Assembly: GCF_003072505.1 (NCBI RefSeq) | Contig: NZ_NTGB01000001.1 | Location: 446,820-510,819 of the forward strand | Length of the DNA stretch: 64,000 bases | Direction: 5' to 3' | DNA from: Polynucleobacter rarus | GTDB taxonomy: Bacteria > Pseudomonadota > Gammaproteobacteria > Burkholderiales > Burkholderiaceae | In this document: one piece after another, positions 43,302-51,677 of the stretch | Position numbering within the stretch: the stretch's first letter is position 1 | Layout: every line of letters begins with the position of its first letter | The notes under the pieces: model-generated | Seen by the model: the letters and a program-made list of their open reading frames with translations, nothing else | Told to the model about the DNA's origin: nothing | The model's database searches: none | Made by a program: the position numbers and the translations under genes

Positions 43302-45230
43302 ATGGTTGTTGTAACCTTACCTGATGGATCAAAAAGAGAATTCCCAGAAGCTGTAACCGTTGCTGGTGTTGCTCAAAGCATTGGCTCTGGCCTTGCCAAG
43401 GCTGCTTTAGCAGGTCGTGTAAATGACCAGTTAGTGGATCTCAGTCATTTAATCACGCAGGACAGTAACCTCGCCATCATTACCGATAAAGATCCTGAAG
43501 GTCTTGAAGTCATTCGTCACTCGACTGCTCACTTATTAGCTTACGCAGTTAAAGAGTTGTATCCAAACGTACAAGTCACCATTGGTCCAGTCATCGATAA
43601 CGGCTTTTATTATGACTTCTCCTATAAAGAAGGATCATTTACGCCGGAAGATCTATTAAAGATCGAAAAGCGCATGACTGAGCTGGCTAAAAAAGATGAA
43701 GTCATCACTAGAAAAGTAGTATCCAGAGATGAAGCCGTTGCTCACTTCAAAGGCTTGGGTGAGAACTACAAAGCAGAACTGATTGAAGCCATTCCGGCTG
43801 ATCAAGATGTCTCTCTCTACACAGAAGGTAACTTTACTGATTTATGCCGTGGACCACACGTGCCGAGTACTGGCAAGCTCAAAGTCTTTAAATTAACTAA
43901 GGTAGCGGGTGCTTACTGGCGTGGTAATAGTAATAACGAAATGCTGCAGCGGATTTATGGCACTGCTTGGGCGAAAAAAGAGGACCAAGAAGCTTACTTA
44001 CATATGTTGGAAGAAGCAGAAAAGCGCGATCATCGTAAATTAGGTCGTCAATTAGACTTATTCCACTTCCAGGAAGAAGCTCCAGGCTTAATTTTCTGGC
44101 ATCCAAAAGGTTGGACCATTTGGCAGCAAGTTGAGCAATATATGCGTAAAGTCTACCAAGATCACGGCTATCAAGAAGTCAAAGCACCACAAATTTTAGA
44201 TCGCGCTCTTTGGGAAAAGTCAGGCCACTGGGAGAACTATAAAGAAAACATGTTCACCACCGAGTCTGAAAACCGCACTTACGCTTTAAAGCCAATGAAC
44301 TGCCCAGGCCATGTCTTGATTTTTAACTCAGGCTTACATAGTTACCGTGATTTACCGCTGCGCTTTGGTGAGTTTGGTCAGTGTGTTCGTAATGAACCTT
44401 CAGGTGCTTTACACGGATTAATGCGAGTGCGAGGTTTTACGCAGGATGATGGTCATATTTTCTGTACCGAAGATCAAATTCAGTCTGAAGTGGCTGCTTT
44501 TGATCAAGTCGTGCGCAGTGTCTATAAAGAGTTTGGTTTTACAGAAGTAGCAGTTAAGCTTGCTCTGCGTCCAGAAAAACGGGTAGGTGAGGACGCTATT
44601 TGGGATAAAGCAGAAAATGCCCTACGCTCAGCCATTAGCTTATCCGGTTCGAGCTGGGAAGAATTACCAGGCGAAGGCGCGTTTTATGGTCCAAAAATTG
44701 AATACCATTTAAAGGATTCGATTGGTCGTTCTTGGCAGTGCGGCACCATGCAGGTTGATTTCTCGATGCCAACGCGTTTAGGTGCTGAGTATGTGGCTGA
44801 AGATAACACTCGTAAGATTCCAGTGATGTTACACCGTGCGATTGTCGGATCTCTGGAGCGTTTTATCGGTATTTTGATCGAAAACCACGCTGGTGCGATG
44901 CCAACTTGGCTTTCTCCAACGCAGGTGGTGGTCATGAATATTTCTGATAATTCTGCAGAATATGCCAAAAAAGTGACTCAAATTCTCAAAAAACAAGGAT
45001 TTAGAGTCCATTGTGATTTGCGTAATGAGAAAATAACGTATAAAATACGAGACCATGCTCTTCAAAAACATCCTTATCTAGTTGTAGTGGGTGATAAAGA
45101 GCAGGAGAACAACTTAGTTGCTGTTCGTGCTAGAGGTGGAATCGATTTAGGCGTGATGTCAATCGAAGCTTTTGAGAAGAAGCTCTTTGAAGATGTTCAT
45201 CACCAGGCTCAACATTCAGAGAATGCTTGA
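43302..45230 (+). CDS. thrS: threonyl-tRNA synthetase
   Basis: 642 residues, the same length as E. coli ThrRS. The TGS domain (1-60), editing domain with [16 protein letters not shown] (near 70), catalytic core and anticodon-binding domain (about 540-642) are all present. Zinc-ligand context [10 protein letters not shown] and RFGEFGQC, as well as [13 protein letters not shown], are intact. It starts the translation-factor cluster thrS-infC-rpmI-rplT-pheST-ihfA. A GGAG ribosome binding site precedes the ATG. Confidence 0.97.
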   Translation: MVVVTLPDGSKREFPEAVTVAGVAQSIGSGLAKAALAGRVNDQLVDLSHLITQDSNLAIITDKDPEGLEVIRHSTAHLLAYAVKELYPNVQVTIGPVIDNGFYYDFSYKEGSFTPEDLLKIEKRMTELAKKDEVITRKVVSRDEAVAHFKGLGENYKAELIEAIPADQDVSLYTEGNFTDLCRGPHVPSTGKLKVFKLTKVAGAYWRGNSNNEMLQRIYGTAWAKKEDQEAYLHMLEEAEKRDHRKLGRQLDLFHFQEEAPGLIFWHPKGWTIWQQVEQYMRKVYQDHGYQEVKAPQILDRALWEKSGHWENYKENMFTTESENRTYALKPMNCPGHVLIFNSGLHSYRDLPLRFGEFGQCVRNEPSGALHGLMRVRGFTQDDGHIFCTEDQIQSEVAAFDQVVRSVYKEFGFTEVAVKLALRPEKRVGEDAIWDKAENALRSAISLSGSSWEELPGEGAFYGPKIEYHLKDSIGRSWQCGTMQVDFSMPTRLGAEYVAEDNTRKIPVMLHRAIVGSLERFIGILIENHAGAMPTWLSPTQVVVMNISDNSAEYAKKVTQILKKQGFRVHCDLRNEKITYKIRDHALQKHPYLVVVGDKEQENNLVAVRARGGIDLGVMSIEAFEKKLFEDVHHQAQHSENA

Positions 45231-45330
45231 GAATAAAAAACTAAAGAGTTATTTCCATAGGTCCAAGAGACTGGGCATGAAGAGGTTTTGTCTAAGTTAT
45301 TGATTATAAAAATAGAAAGAGGTAAGTAAT

Positions 45331-45852
45331 ATCGCTACAGATAAATTACACCGCATCAACAGGGAAATAACGAGTCCTGAGATTCGACTGATTGGTATGG
45401 AAGGGCAAGCATTAGGAGTTTTTAAGATTTTTGATGCGCAAAAGTTGGCTGAAGAACAAGAAACGGATCTTGTTGAAATTGCCCCGAATGCACAACCACC
45501 TGTATGTAAGCTGATGGACTATGGCAAGTTTAAGTATCAAGAAGCCAAAAAAGCACATGAAGCGAAGCTAAAGCAAAAAGTCATTCAGGTCAAAGAAGTG
45601 AAGTTTAGACCTGGTACAGATGACGGCGATTACGGTGTGAAGTTGCGAATGTTGATCCGCTTTTTAGAAGACGGCGACAAAACGAAGATAACACTTCGTT
45701 TTAGAGGACGCGAAATGGCTCACCAAGAAATTGGTATGAGAATGTTGGAAAGATTAAAGTTGGATTTAGTGGAACACGGCACAGTTGAGCAGTTCCCTAA
45801 AATGGAAGGAAGACAAATGGTGATGGTCTTAACTCCAACGAAGAAGAAATAA
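45331..45852 (+). CDS. infC: translation initiation factor IF-3 (ATC start)
   Basis: 173 residues when started at ATC 45331. The N-terminal [22 protein letters not shown] is the conserved IF-3 opening and lies upstream of the first ATG (45397), which would cut off 22 essential residues. There is an AGAGGT ribosome binding site before the ATC. E. coli infC starts at AUU, and IF-3 itself rejects such codons, so low IF-3 raises its own synthesis. The same autoregulation is inferred here. The C-terminal domain contains [14 protein letters not shown]. Confidence 0.93.
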   Translation: MATDKLHRINREITSPEIRLIGMEGQALGVFKIFDAQKLAEEQETDLVEIAPNAQPPVCKLMDYGKFKYQEAKKAHEAKLKQKVIQVKEVKFRPGTDDGDYGVKLRMLIRFLEDGDKTKITLRFRGREMAHQEIGMRMLERLKLDLVEHGTVEQFPKMEGRQMVMVLTPTKKK

Positions 45853-45920
45853 ATCGCAGTAAAGAATGTTAGTAAAGATTAAGAATTAAAAAAGTAGTAC
45901 CAAAAAGATTGCAGTATTGA

Positions 45921-45966
45921 GATGATGCGAGTCATCTGAATCGGCAACATTGAGCTAAAACTCAAT
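45921..45966 (+). promoter_or_regulatory. structured leader upstream of rpmI-rplT
   Basis: The 194-base gap between infC and rpmI holds hairpins GATGA/TCATC (45921-45936) and ATTGAG/CTCAAT (45949-45966). In E. coli, ribosomal protein L20 represses rpmI-rplT by binding such leader structure. The present fold is not shown to match that site. Confidence 0.35.
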
Positions 45967-46046
45967 ATAAGTGTGGCTGGGTTTTAAAAGTGTAATCGTA
46001 AAAAATTACCACCTGAGCGATACAAATTAGTGAAAGGGAGCATTTC

Positions 46047-46244
46047 ATGCCCAAGATGAAGAGTAAAAGCAGTGCGAAGAAGCGCTTTGTGGTTCGCGGA
46101 AGCGGATCGATTAAGCGTGGTCAAGCCTTCAAGCGCCATATCCTAACGAAGAAAACTACTAAGACGAAGCGCCAATTACGTGGTTCAGCAGAAGTTCACG
46201 AGACAAACGTGAAAGCTGTCCGTGCAATGTTGCCTTACGCTTAA
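46047..46244 (+). CDS. rpmI: ribosomal protein L35 (bL35)
   Basis: 65 residues, the family length. The sequence ([20 protein letters not shown] and [16 protein letters not shown]) is L35. It is a small, very basic 50S protein. It precedes rplT by 23 bases with a GGGAG ribosome binding site upstream. Confidence 0.96.
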   Translation: MPKMKSKSSAKKRFVVRGSGSIKRGQAFKRHILTKKTTKTKRQLRGSAEVHETNVKAVRAMLPYA

Positions 46245-46267
46245 ATAATCGAAATTAGGAGAATCAA

Positions 46268-46633
46268 ATGCCAAGAGTAAAACGTGGGGTCACAGCACGT
46301 GCCCGTCATAAAAAAGTAACCGACGCAGCTAAAGGCTACCGTGGTCGTCGTAAAAACGTATTCCGTATTGCTAAGCAAGCAGTTATGCGCGCTGGCCAAT
46401 ATGCCTACCGCGATCGTCGTAACAAAAAGCGTGTGTTTAGAGCACTATGGATTGCGCGTATCAACGCTGCAGCCCGTCAGTATGATCTATCCTATAGCGT
46501 CTTCATCAATGGTTTGAAGAGAGCCTCGATCGAAATGGACCGTAAAGTTCTTTCCGATATGGCGATCAATGACAAGCCTGCCTTTGCTGCTCTCGTAGCA
46601 AAGATTAAGACTGTCTTAACCGTTCAAGCGTAA
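46268..46633 (+). CDS. rplT: ribosomal protein L20 (bL20)
   Basis: 121 residues (usual about 118). The opening [16 protein letters not shown] and [15 protein letters not shown] are diagnostic. L20 binds 23S rRNA early in 50S assembly and in other bacteria represses its own operon. The extra residues are at the C-terminal tail. Confidence 0.97.
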   Translation: MPRVKRGVTARARHKKVTDAAKGYRGRRKNVFRIAKQAVMRAGQYAYRDRRNKKRVFRALWIARINAAARQYDLSYSVFINGLKRASIEMDRKVLSDMAINDKPAFAALVAKIKTVLTVQA

Positions 46634-46644
46634 TCCCGCCTGTT

Positions 46645-47703
46645 ATGGTTGATTTAGATCAACTAGTCGCACAGGCCAAGCAGAGTTTTACCGAAGCGGT
46701 AGACTCTGCTGCGCTCGAAGATATCAAAGCCAAATATTTGGGTAAGTCCGGTGCACTCACCGAGTTGCTCAAAGGTTTAGGCAAGATGGACCCGGATACG
46801 CGTAAAACCGAGGGTGCCAAGATTAATGCTGCCAAAGTCGCCATCGAGACAGCTTTGCAAGACAAAAGAAATGCAATCGCTGAGGCGATTTTGCAATTAC
46901 GCCTTTCCCAAGAATCTATTGATGTGTCCTTACCAGGTCGTGGTCAACACGTCGGTAGTTTGCATCCGGTCATGAGAACTTGGGAGCGCGTCGAAGAAAT
47001 ATTTCATTCCATCGGTTTTGAAGTGGCTCAAGGCCCTGAAATCGAAAACGATTGGTATAACTTTACCGCTTTAAATAGTCCTGAAAATCATCCTGCACGT
47101 TCCATGCAAGATACCTTCTATGTAGAAGGTAGTGACAAGAACGGTAAACAGTTACTTCTCAGAACCCACACAAGTCCAATGCAAATTCGTTTTGCCAGCC
47201 ATACGGTTGCAAGACATTTAGCGGCGCATGGTAATTTAGATACGCTGCCGGATATTAAAGTCATTGCTCCCGGTAGAACCTACCGCGTGGACAGTGATGC
47301 AACGCATTCCCCAATGTTTCATCAAGTAGAAGGTCTTTGGATTGGTCGTGAAGTATCCTTCGCGGCGCTCAAAGGAATTTACACGAATTTCTTAAAAGCC
47401 TTTTTCGAAGATGATGCACTCCAGTTGCGTTTTAGACCTTCTTATTTCCCCTTCACCGAGCCTTCTGCTGAAATCGATATGGCCTTTCCGTCCGGTAAAC
47501 TTGCCGGTCGTTGGTTAGAGATTTCTGGTTCTGGGCAAGTTCATCCCCAAGTGATTAAAAACATGGGCCTCGATCCTGAAGTCTTTATTGGCTTTGCTTT
47601 TGGTTCTGGACTCGAGCGCTTAACTATGTTGCGCTATGGGGTGGATGACCTGCGACTTTTCTTTGAAAACGATACTCGATTTTTAGCGCAGTTCCCTGCT
47701 TAA
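46645..47703 (+). CDS. pheS: phenylalanyl-tRNA synthetase alpha subunit
   Basis: 352 residues. An N-terminal coiled coil (1-90) precedes the class II catalytic core: motif 2 region [14 protein letters not shown] and motif 3 [33 protein letters not shown] lies just before the core. The start ATG is 12 bases after the rplT stop, with a weak ribosome binding site, so coupling to rplT translation is likely. PheT follows after 20 bases. Confidence 0.97.
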   Translation: MVDLDQLVAQAKQSFTEAVDSAALEDIKAKYLGKSGALTELLKGLGKMDPDTRKTEGAKINAAKVAIETALQDKRNAIAEAILQLRLSQESIDVSLPGRGQHVGSLHPVMRTWERVEEIFHSIGFEVAQGPEIENDWYNFTALNSPENHPARSMQDTFYVEGSDKNGKQLLLRTHTSPMQIRFASHTVARHLAAHGNLDTLPDIKVIAPGRTYRVDSDATHSPMFHQVEGLWIGREVSFAALKGIYTNFLKAFFEDDALQLRFRPSYFPFTEPSAEIDMAFPSGKLAGRWLEISGSGQVHPQVIKNMGLDPEVFIGFAFGSGLERLTMLRYGVDDLRLFFENDTRFLAQFPA

Positions 47704-47723
47704 ATAAATACCGGAGTACTTCT

Positions 47724-50207
47724 ATGCAATTTTCAGAATCATGGCTACGCCAATTTGTTAATCCACCGATTAACACTGAGGAACTAAGCCATTTATTAAC
47801 CATGGCTGGACTTGAGGTAGAAGAAACCCGCGCCGTAGCGCCACCTTTTAGTTCGATCGTTATTGCTGAGATTTTAGAAGCCACGCAACATCCGGATGCA
47901 GACCGCTTGAGAGTCTGTAAAGTTTCTGTTGGTGCATTGTCCACGGAACCACTACAAATCGTGTGTGGCGCTCCGAATGCCCGTCCTGGTATCAAGATTC
48001 CGTGTGCAATGGTCGGTGCCTTGCTACCTCCTGCTGAGGAGGGTGGTAAGCCCTTTGCGATTAAAGTGGGCAAACTACGCGGCGTTGAGAGTTACGGCAT
48101 GTTGTGTTCCGGTCGTGAACTCGGCCTGGGTGATGATCATGCAGGGATTTTAGAATTGCCAGCAGATGCACCACTTGGTCAAAGTATTCGTGAGTATTTG
48201 AATCTTGACGATACGATTTTTACGATTAAGCTCACGCCAAATAAAGCAGACTGTTTATCCGTCTTAGGTATTGCCCGTGAAGTATCTGCCTTAACTGGTG
48301 CTCCGCTTGAAACGCTGGCGATCGTACCCATTAAAGAAACTTGTAATGACACCGTTAAGGTAAAAGTAGAAGACGCCGATTTATGTGGTCGTTTTGCGGG
48401 TCGTGTGATTAAGGGTGTGAATGCCAAAGCGACTACTCCTAGTTGGATGGTACGTCGTTTAGAGAGTGCTGGTCAGAGAAGCATTTCTGCACTAGTGGAT
48501 ATTTCGAATTACGTGATGTTAGAAGTAGGTCAGCCTACTCACGTGTTTGATTTACACAAAATCACCGGTGATATTACTGTGCGTTGGGGCAAGCCTGATG
48601 AGAGCGTGAAATTACTCAATGGTCAAACAATACAACTCAAAGACGTGATTTTGCCAGTTGGTGTTGTAGCAGATAGCACTGGGATTGAGAGTCTGGCTGG
48701 TGTGATGGGTGGTGACGCGAGTGCGGTGACCTTAGACACAACCGATATCTATTTAGAATCTGCTTTTTGGTGGCCATCTGCGATTCAAGGACGTGCTCGT
48801 GCTTTGAACTTTTCGACTGATGCAGCCTACCGTTTTGAGCGTGGGGTAGATCCTAGCTCAACGGTGAAATATTTAAATTATTTGACGCAGTTGATTTTAC
48901 AAATCTGTGGTGGCGCAGCAGGTCCCGTCTCTGATCAAGTTTTATCCTTACCGAAGCGCCCGCCAGTGGAGCTGCGTGTGGCGAGAGTGGCGAAGATTGT
49001 GGGGGTGGAAATTACTGCGCAGCAAATCGCTGAATATTTTGATCGCTTAGGTTTTGCCTATGCCAGAAAACAGCCAGGTACTCCACAAGAAATCTTTGTT
49101 GTAGAACCTCCAGCTTATCGTTTTGATTTATCGATCGAAGAAGATTTGATTGAAGAGATTACGCGTATTTACGGTTTTGAGAATATTCCGGAGATTGCAC
49201 CGCAAGCCGCACTAGTTGTTAAAGAAACTAATGAAAAACAGCGCTCGATCCATCGCTTTAGACATGCCTTAGCGGCAGCAGGTTATCAAGAGGTGGTGAA
49301 CTACGGCTTTATTGATCAAGCTTCTGAATCACAATTTGCGGGTAATGAATCAGCAGTAAAAGTCTTAAATCCGATTGCTGAACAGTTTGCTGTGATGCGT
49401 AGTAACTTGTTAGGGTCTCTCTTAAATAATCTGAAAACCAATGTGAGTCGCAAAGCAGCTCGCGTGCGTTTGTTTGAAGTAGGACGCGTTTTTAGTAAAG
49501 ATTCACAGGTAGAAGATTCTGAAACGACCACGATTGGTAATCGTCAGACCTTGATGATGGGGGCGATTGCTTATGGTAGTTTATTTAGTGAGCAGTGGGG
49601 TCAAAAAGGGATTAATGCCAGACCCGTTGATTTCTTTGACGTGAAAGCGGATCTTGAGAATTTATTAGCACCTCTGACCATTAGGACGGTGGCTTTAACG
49701 GATCATCCAGCTTTTCATCCGGGTCGCGCGGCTAGTATTGAGGTACAAACTACAGTTAATAACCAAGCGACTTGGCAAAAAGTAGGTGTCATGGGTGAAC
49801 TGCATCCTAAATGGCAGCAATCTTTGGAGCTATCTTCTGCACCGGTGATGTTTGAAGTGGAATTGGCAGCAGTGTCAGAACTGAGTCTGCCAAGCACTTC
49901 TGAGTTGAGTCGTTTCCCGGCAGTGAAACGGGATTTAGCGATTGTTTTGAAGTCGAGTGTTCCGGCTGGTGAAGTCTTATCTGCCTTACAAGCAGCAGCG
50001 CCGAAGCTGGTGACAGAGATCGTTTTATTCGATGATTTCAGGCCGACTCAAGAGCGTCCAGGTGGAATGAACTTGGATGAAAAGAGCTTAGCCTTTAGAC
50101 TGACCCTCGAGAATTTAGAACAAACCATGCAAGATCAAGAGGTTGAAGGGGTCATTTCAGGGATATTAGAGAAAGTTCTTGTTCAATTTTCTGCGAGATT
50201 GCGGTAA
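47724..50207 (+). CDS. pheT: phenylalanyl-tRNA synthetase beta subunit
   Basis: 827 residues (E. coli 795). Domains in order are a core and tRNA-binding EMAP-like domain (about 39-150, EILEATQHPDADRLRVCKV), B3/B4 editing domain (about 210-390), B5, catalytic-like domain and C-terminal FDX-ACB anticodon domain (SRFPAVKRDLAIVLK near 735). It forms the alpha2-beta2 enzyme with PheS. Confidence 0.96.
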   Translation: MQFSESWLRQFVNPPINTEELSHLLTMAGLEVEETRAVAPPFSSIVIAEILEATQHPDADRLRVCKVSVGALSTEPLQIVCGAPNARPGIKIPCAMVGALLPPAEEGGKPFAIKVGKLRGVESYGMLCSGRELGLGDDHAGILELPADAPLGQSIREYLNLDDTIFTIKLTPNKADCLSVLGIAREVSALTGAPLETLAIVPIKETCNDTVKVKVEDADLCGRFAGRVIKGVNAKATTPSWMVRRLESAGQRSISALVDISNYVMLEVGQPTHVFDLHKITGDITVRWGKPDESVKLLNGQTIQLKDVILPVGVVADSTGIESLAGVMGGDASAVTLDTTDIYLESAFWWPSAIQGRARALNFSTDAAYRFERGVDPSSTVKYLNYLTQLILQICGGAAGPVSDQVLSLPKRPPVELRVARVAKIVGVEITAQQIAEYFDRLGFAYARKQPGTPQEIFVVEPPAYRFDLSIEEDLIEEITRIYGFENIPEIAPQAALVVKETNEKQRSIHRFRHALAAAGYQEVVNYGFIDQASESQFAGNESAVKVLNPIAEQFAVMRSNLLGSLLNNLKTNVSRKAARVRLFEVGRVFSKDSQVEDSETTTIGNRQTLMMGAIAYGSLFSEQWGQKGINARPVDFFDVKADLENLLAPLTIRTVALTDHPAFHPGRAASIEVQTTVNNQATWQKVGVMGELHPKWQQSLELSSAPVMFEVELAAVSELSLPSTSELSRFPAVKRDLAIVLKSSVPAGEVLSALQAAAPKLVTEIVLFDDFRPTQERPGGMNLDEKSLAFRLTLENLEQTMQDQEVEGVISGILEKVLVQFSARLR

Positions 50208-50244
50208 TATTTAATTTCTTACAAGAAAACATATAGAGAAAACC

Positions 50245-50556
50245 ATGGAAAACACATCAACCACGATTACGAAAATAGAGCTTTCCGAAGCGATCTTTGA
50301 TCATGTCGGCCTTAACAAGCGTGAGGCGAAGGAAATGATTGACTCGTTTTTTGAGATCATTGCGACAAATTTAGAGCGGGGCGTGGATGTGAAAATTTCC
50401 GGTTTTGGTAATTTTCAGTTGAGAAATAAAACTGCCAGACCAGGCCGAAATCCGAAAACAGGTGAGTCTATTCCGATTAGTGCTAGAAGAGTTGTAACCT
50501 TTCATGCTAGCCAAAAATTGAAGGATGCAATTGACTCTAATGAACCAAGCAAGTGA
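50245..50556 (+). CDS. ihfA: integration host factor alpha subunit
   Basis: 103 residues. The DNA-bending arm segment [20 protein letters not shown] includes the intercalating proline. The opening [29 protein letters not shown] is HU/IHF. Its place after pheT, as in E. coli and most proteobacteria, identifies it as IhfA. It overlaps the next gene by 17 bases. Confidence 0.95.
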   Translation: MENTSTTITKIELSEAIFDHVGLNKREAKEMIDSFFEIIATNLERGVDVKISGFGNFQLRNKTARPGRNPKTGESIPISARRVVTFHASQKLKDAIDSNEPSK

Positions 50557-50923
50557 AATTCCTGTAAAAGACTTAAAGTCCGTTTTACAGCAATCGCTTC
50601 CGCCGATACCAGCAAAACGGTATTTTACGATTGGTGAAGTGGGAGACTTGTGTGCGGTCAAACCTCATGTTCTAAGATATTGGGAACAAGAGTTCAATCA
50701 GTTAAAACCACAGAAAAGGCGAGGTAATCGTCGCTATTATCAACACCATGAGGTGGTATTGATTCGACGTATTAGAGACTTACTTTACAACGAAGGATTT
50801 ACAATCCATGGGGCGAAGAATCGTCTACAAGAGTTAGAGAGTCAGTGGCAAATCAGGTCAGAACTTGAGGCTGTTTTAAGTATTCTAAGTAGCACTTCTG
50901 AGAAAAAGAAAGTTACAAACTGA
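50540..50923 (+). CDS. MerR-family transcriptional regulator
   Basis: 127 residues from the ATG at 50540; an ATG five codons earlier is in frame. The winged helix reads [25 protein letters not shown], with wing [14 protein letters not shown] coiled-coil helix follows (about 75-125). There is no C-terminal sensing domain with metal or ligand residues, so the signal is unknown. A small MerR protein in this place is usual in Burkholderiales between ihfA and tRNA-Pro. Confidence 0.88.
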   Translation: MNQASEIPVKDLKSVLQQSLPPIPAKRYFTIGEVGDLCAVKPHVLRYWEQEFNQLKPQKRRGNRRYYQHHEVVLIRRIRDLLYNEGFTIHGAKNRLQELESQWQIRSELEAVLSILSSTSEKKKVTN

Positions 50924-50940
50924 TATAATCAATTTTCAGT

Positions 50941-51017
50941 CGGGGCGTAGCGCAGCCTGGTAGCGTACTTGCATGGGGTGCAAGGGGTCGTGTGTTCGAA
51001 TCACACCGTCCCGACCA
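50941..51017 (+). tRNA. tRNA-Pro (GGG anticodon), CCA encoded
   Basis: A cloverleaf folds with acceptor CGGGGCG/CGTCCCG (one G-U pair). The anticodon stem CTTGC/GCAAG has loop ATGGGGT and anticodon GGG. The T loop is TTCGAAT. CCA is at 51015-51017. It borders the second accessory region. Confidence 0.95.
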
Positions 51018-51026
51018 ATTAAATCG

Positions 51027-51186
51027 GGCTCTTCACCATAATCGGGGGATGAGCATTTATCAAACACGATTAATCACTCCACTCCAACCACACAAAGCCA
51101 AGACTCGGCTCTTCACCATAATCGGGGGATGAGCATTTATTAAACACGATTAATCACTCCACTCCAACCACACAAAGCCAAGACTC
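51027..51186. repeat. two tandem 80-bp copies of a transposase gene end
   Basis: Copy 1 (51027-51106) and copy 2 (51107-51186) differ at one base (C/T near 51061/51141). Both carry the C-terminal codons of an ISL3-type transposase on the minus strand and end in GGCTCTTCACCATAAT. The same 16-mer, also in the same direction, is at 51498-51513. Confidence 0.85.
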
Positions 51187-51513
51187 TGAGTCGGTAGTTT
51201 TGGAAATTTCTAAAACCAAAAGCTCTTCTAGAAATCATTTCCATTTTAGTATGGAAGCCTTCAGTAATGCCATTGGATTTAGAAAACCGCCACATCCTAA
51301 TGATCGGCTCTAACCAAGAACGAATTGTCTGGGTAATGATTTTTGCCGGACTTTCCTCAAATTGATCGAGTAATTGTAGAAATTCTGGAATATATTTTTT
51401 GCCTTTTTAGCGGGGACTATTTTTAGAAGTAGGAATGAGTTGCGCCTCTGCTTCGCTTGATAAAGGGCCTGGAGAATCGGGAACTTCTCTAAATATTGGC
51501 TCTTCACCATAAT
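51140..51513 (-). pseudogene. ISL3-family transposase remnant
   Basis: Minus-strand codons give SWLEPIIRMWRFSKSNGITE, GFHTKMEMISRRAFGFRNFQ and NYRLRVLALCG, the highly conserved end of ISL3 transposases. Upstream, KFPILQALYQAKQRRN is in another frame, so the gene is frameshifted near 51400. It also lacks its N-terminal half. The stop is at 51140-51142. The remnant begins in an end-type sequence (51498-51513), which marks a rearranged element. It is not able to transpose. Confidence 0.75.
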
Positions 51514-51677
51514 TGCCTACAGTAACGGAAGCGATTCAATCCTCAATTCCAAGTTAGATTACACAGATATCCTTTTGGGATTATATTTCTAATAACTCAA
51601 TTGAATGTTGGAAGCTCAATCAATGAGCTTCAAATGAAATATATTTATTAATAATCTAATTTTTAGTAAATTTTTAT

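Noticed and set aside
51027-51186. CRISPR-like repeat after tRNA-Pro
   Set aside because: Two 80-bp copies are directly adjacent with no spacer and contain transposase codons.
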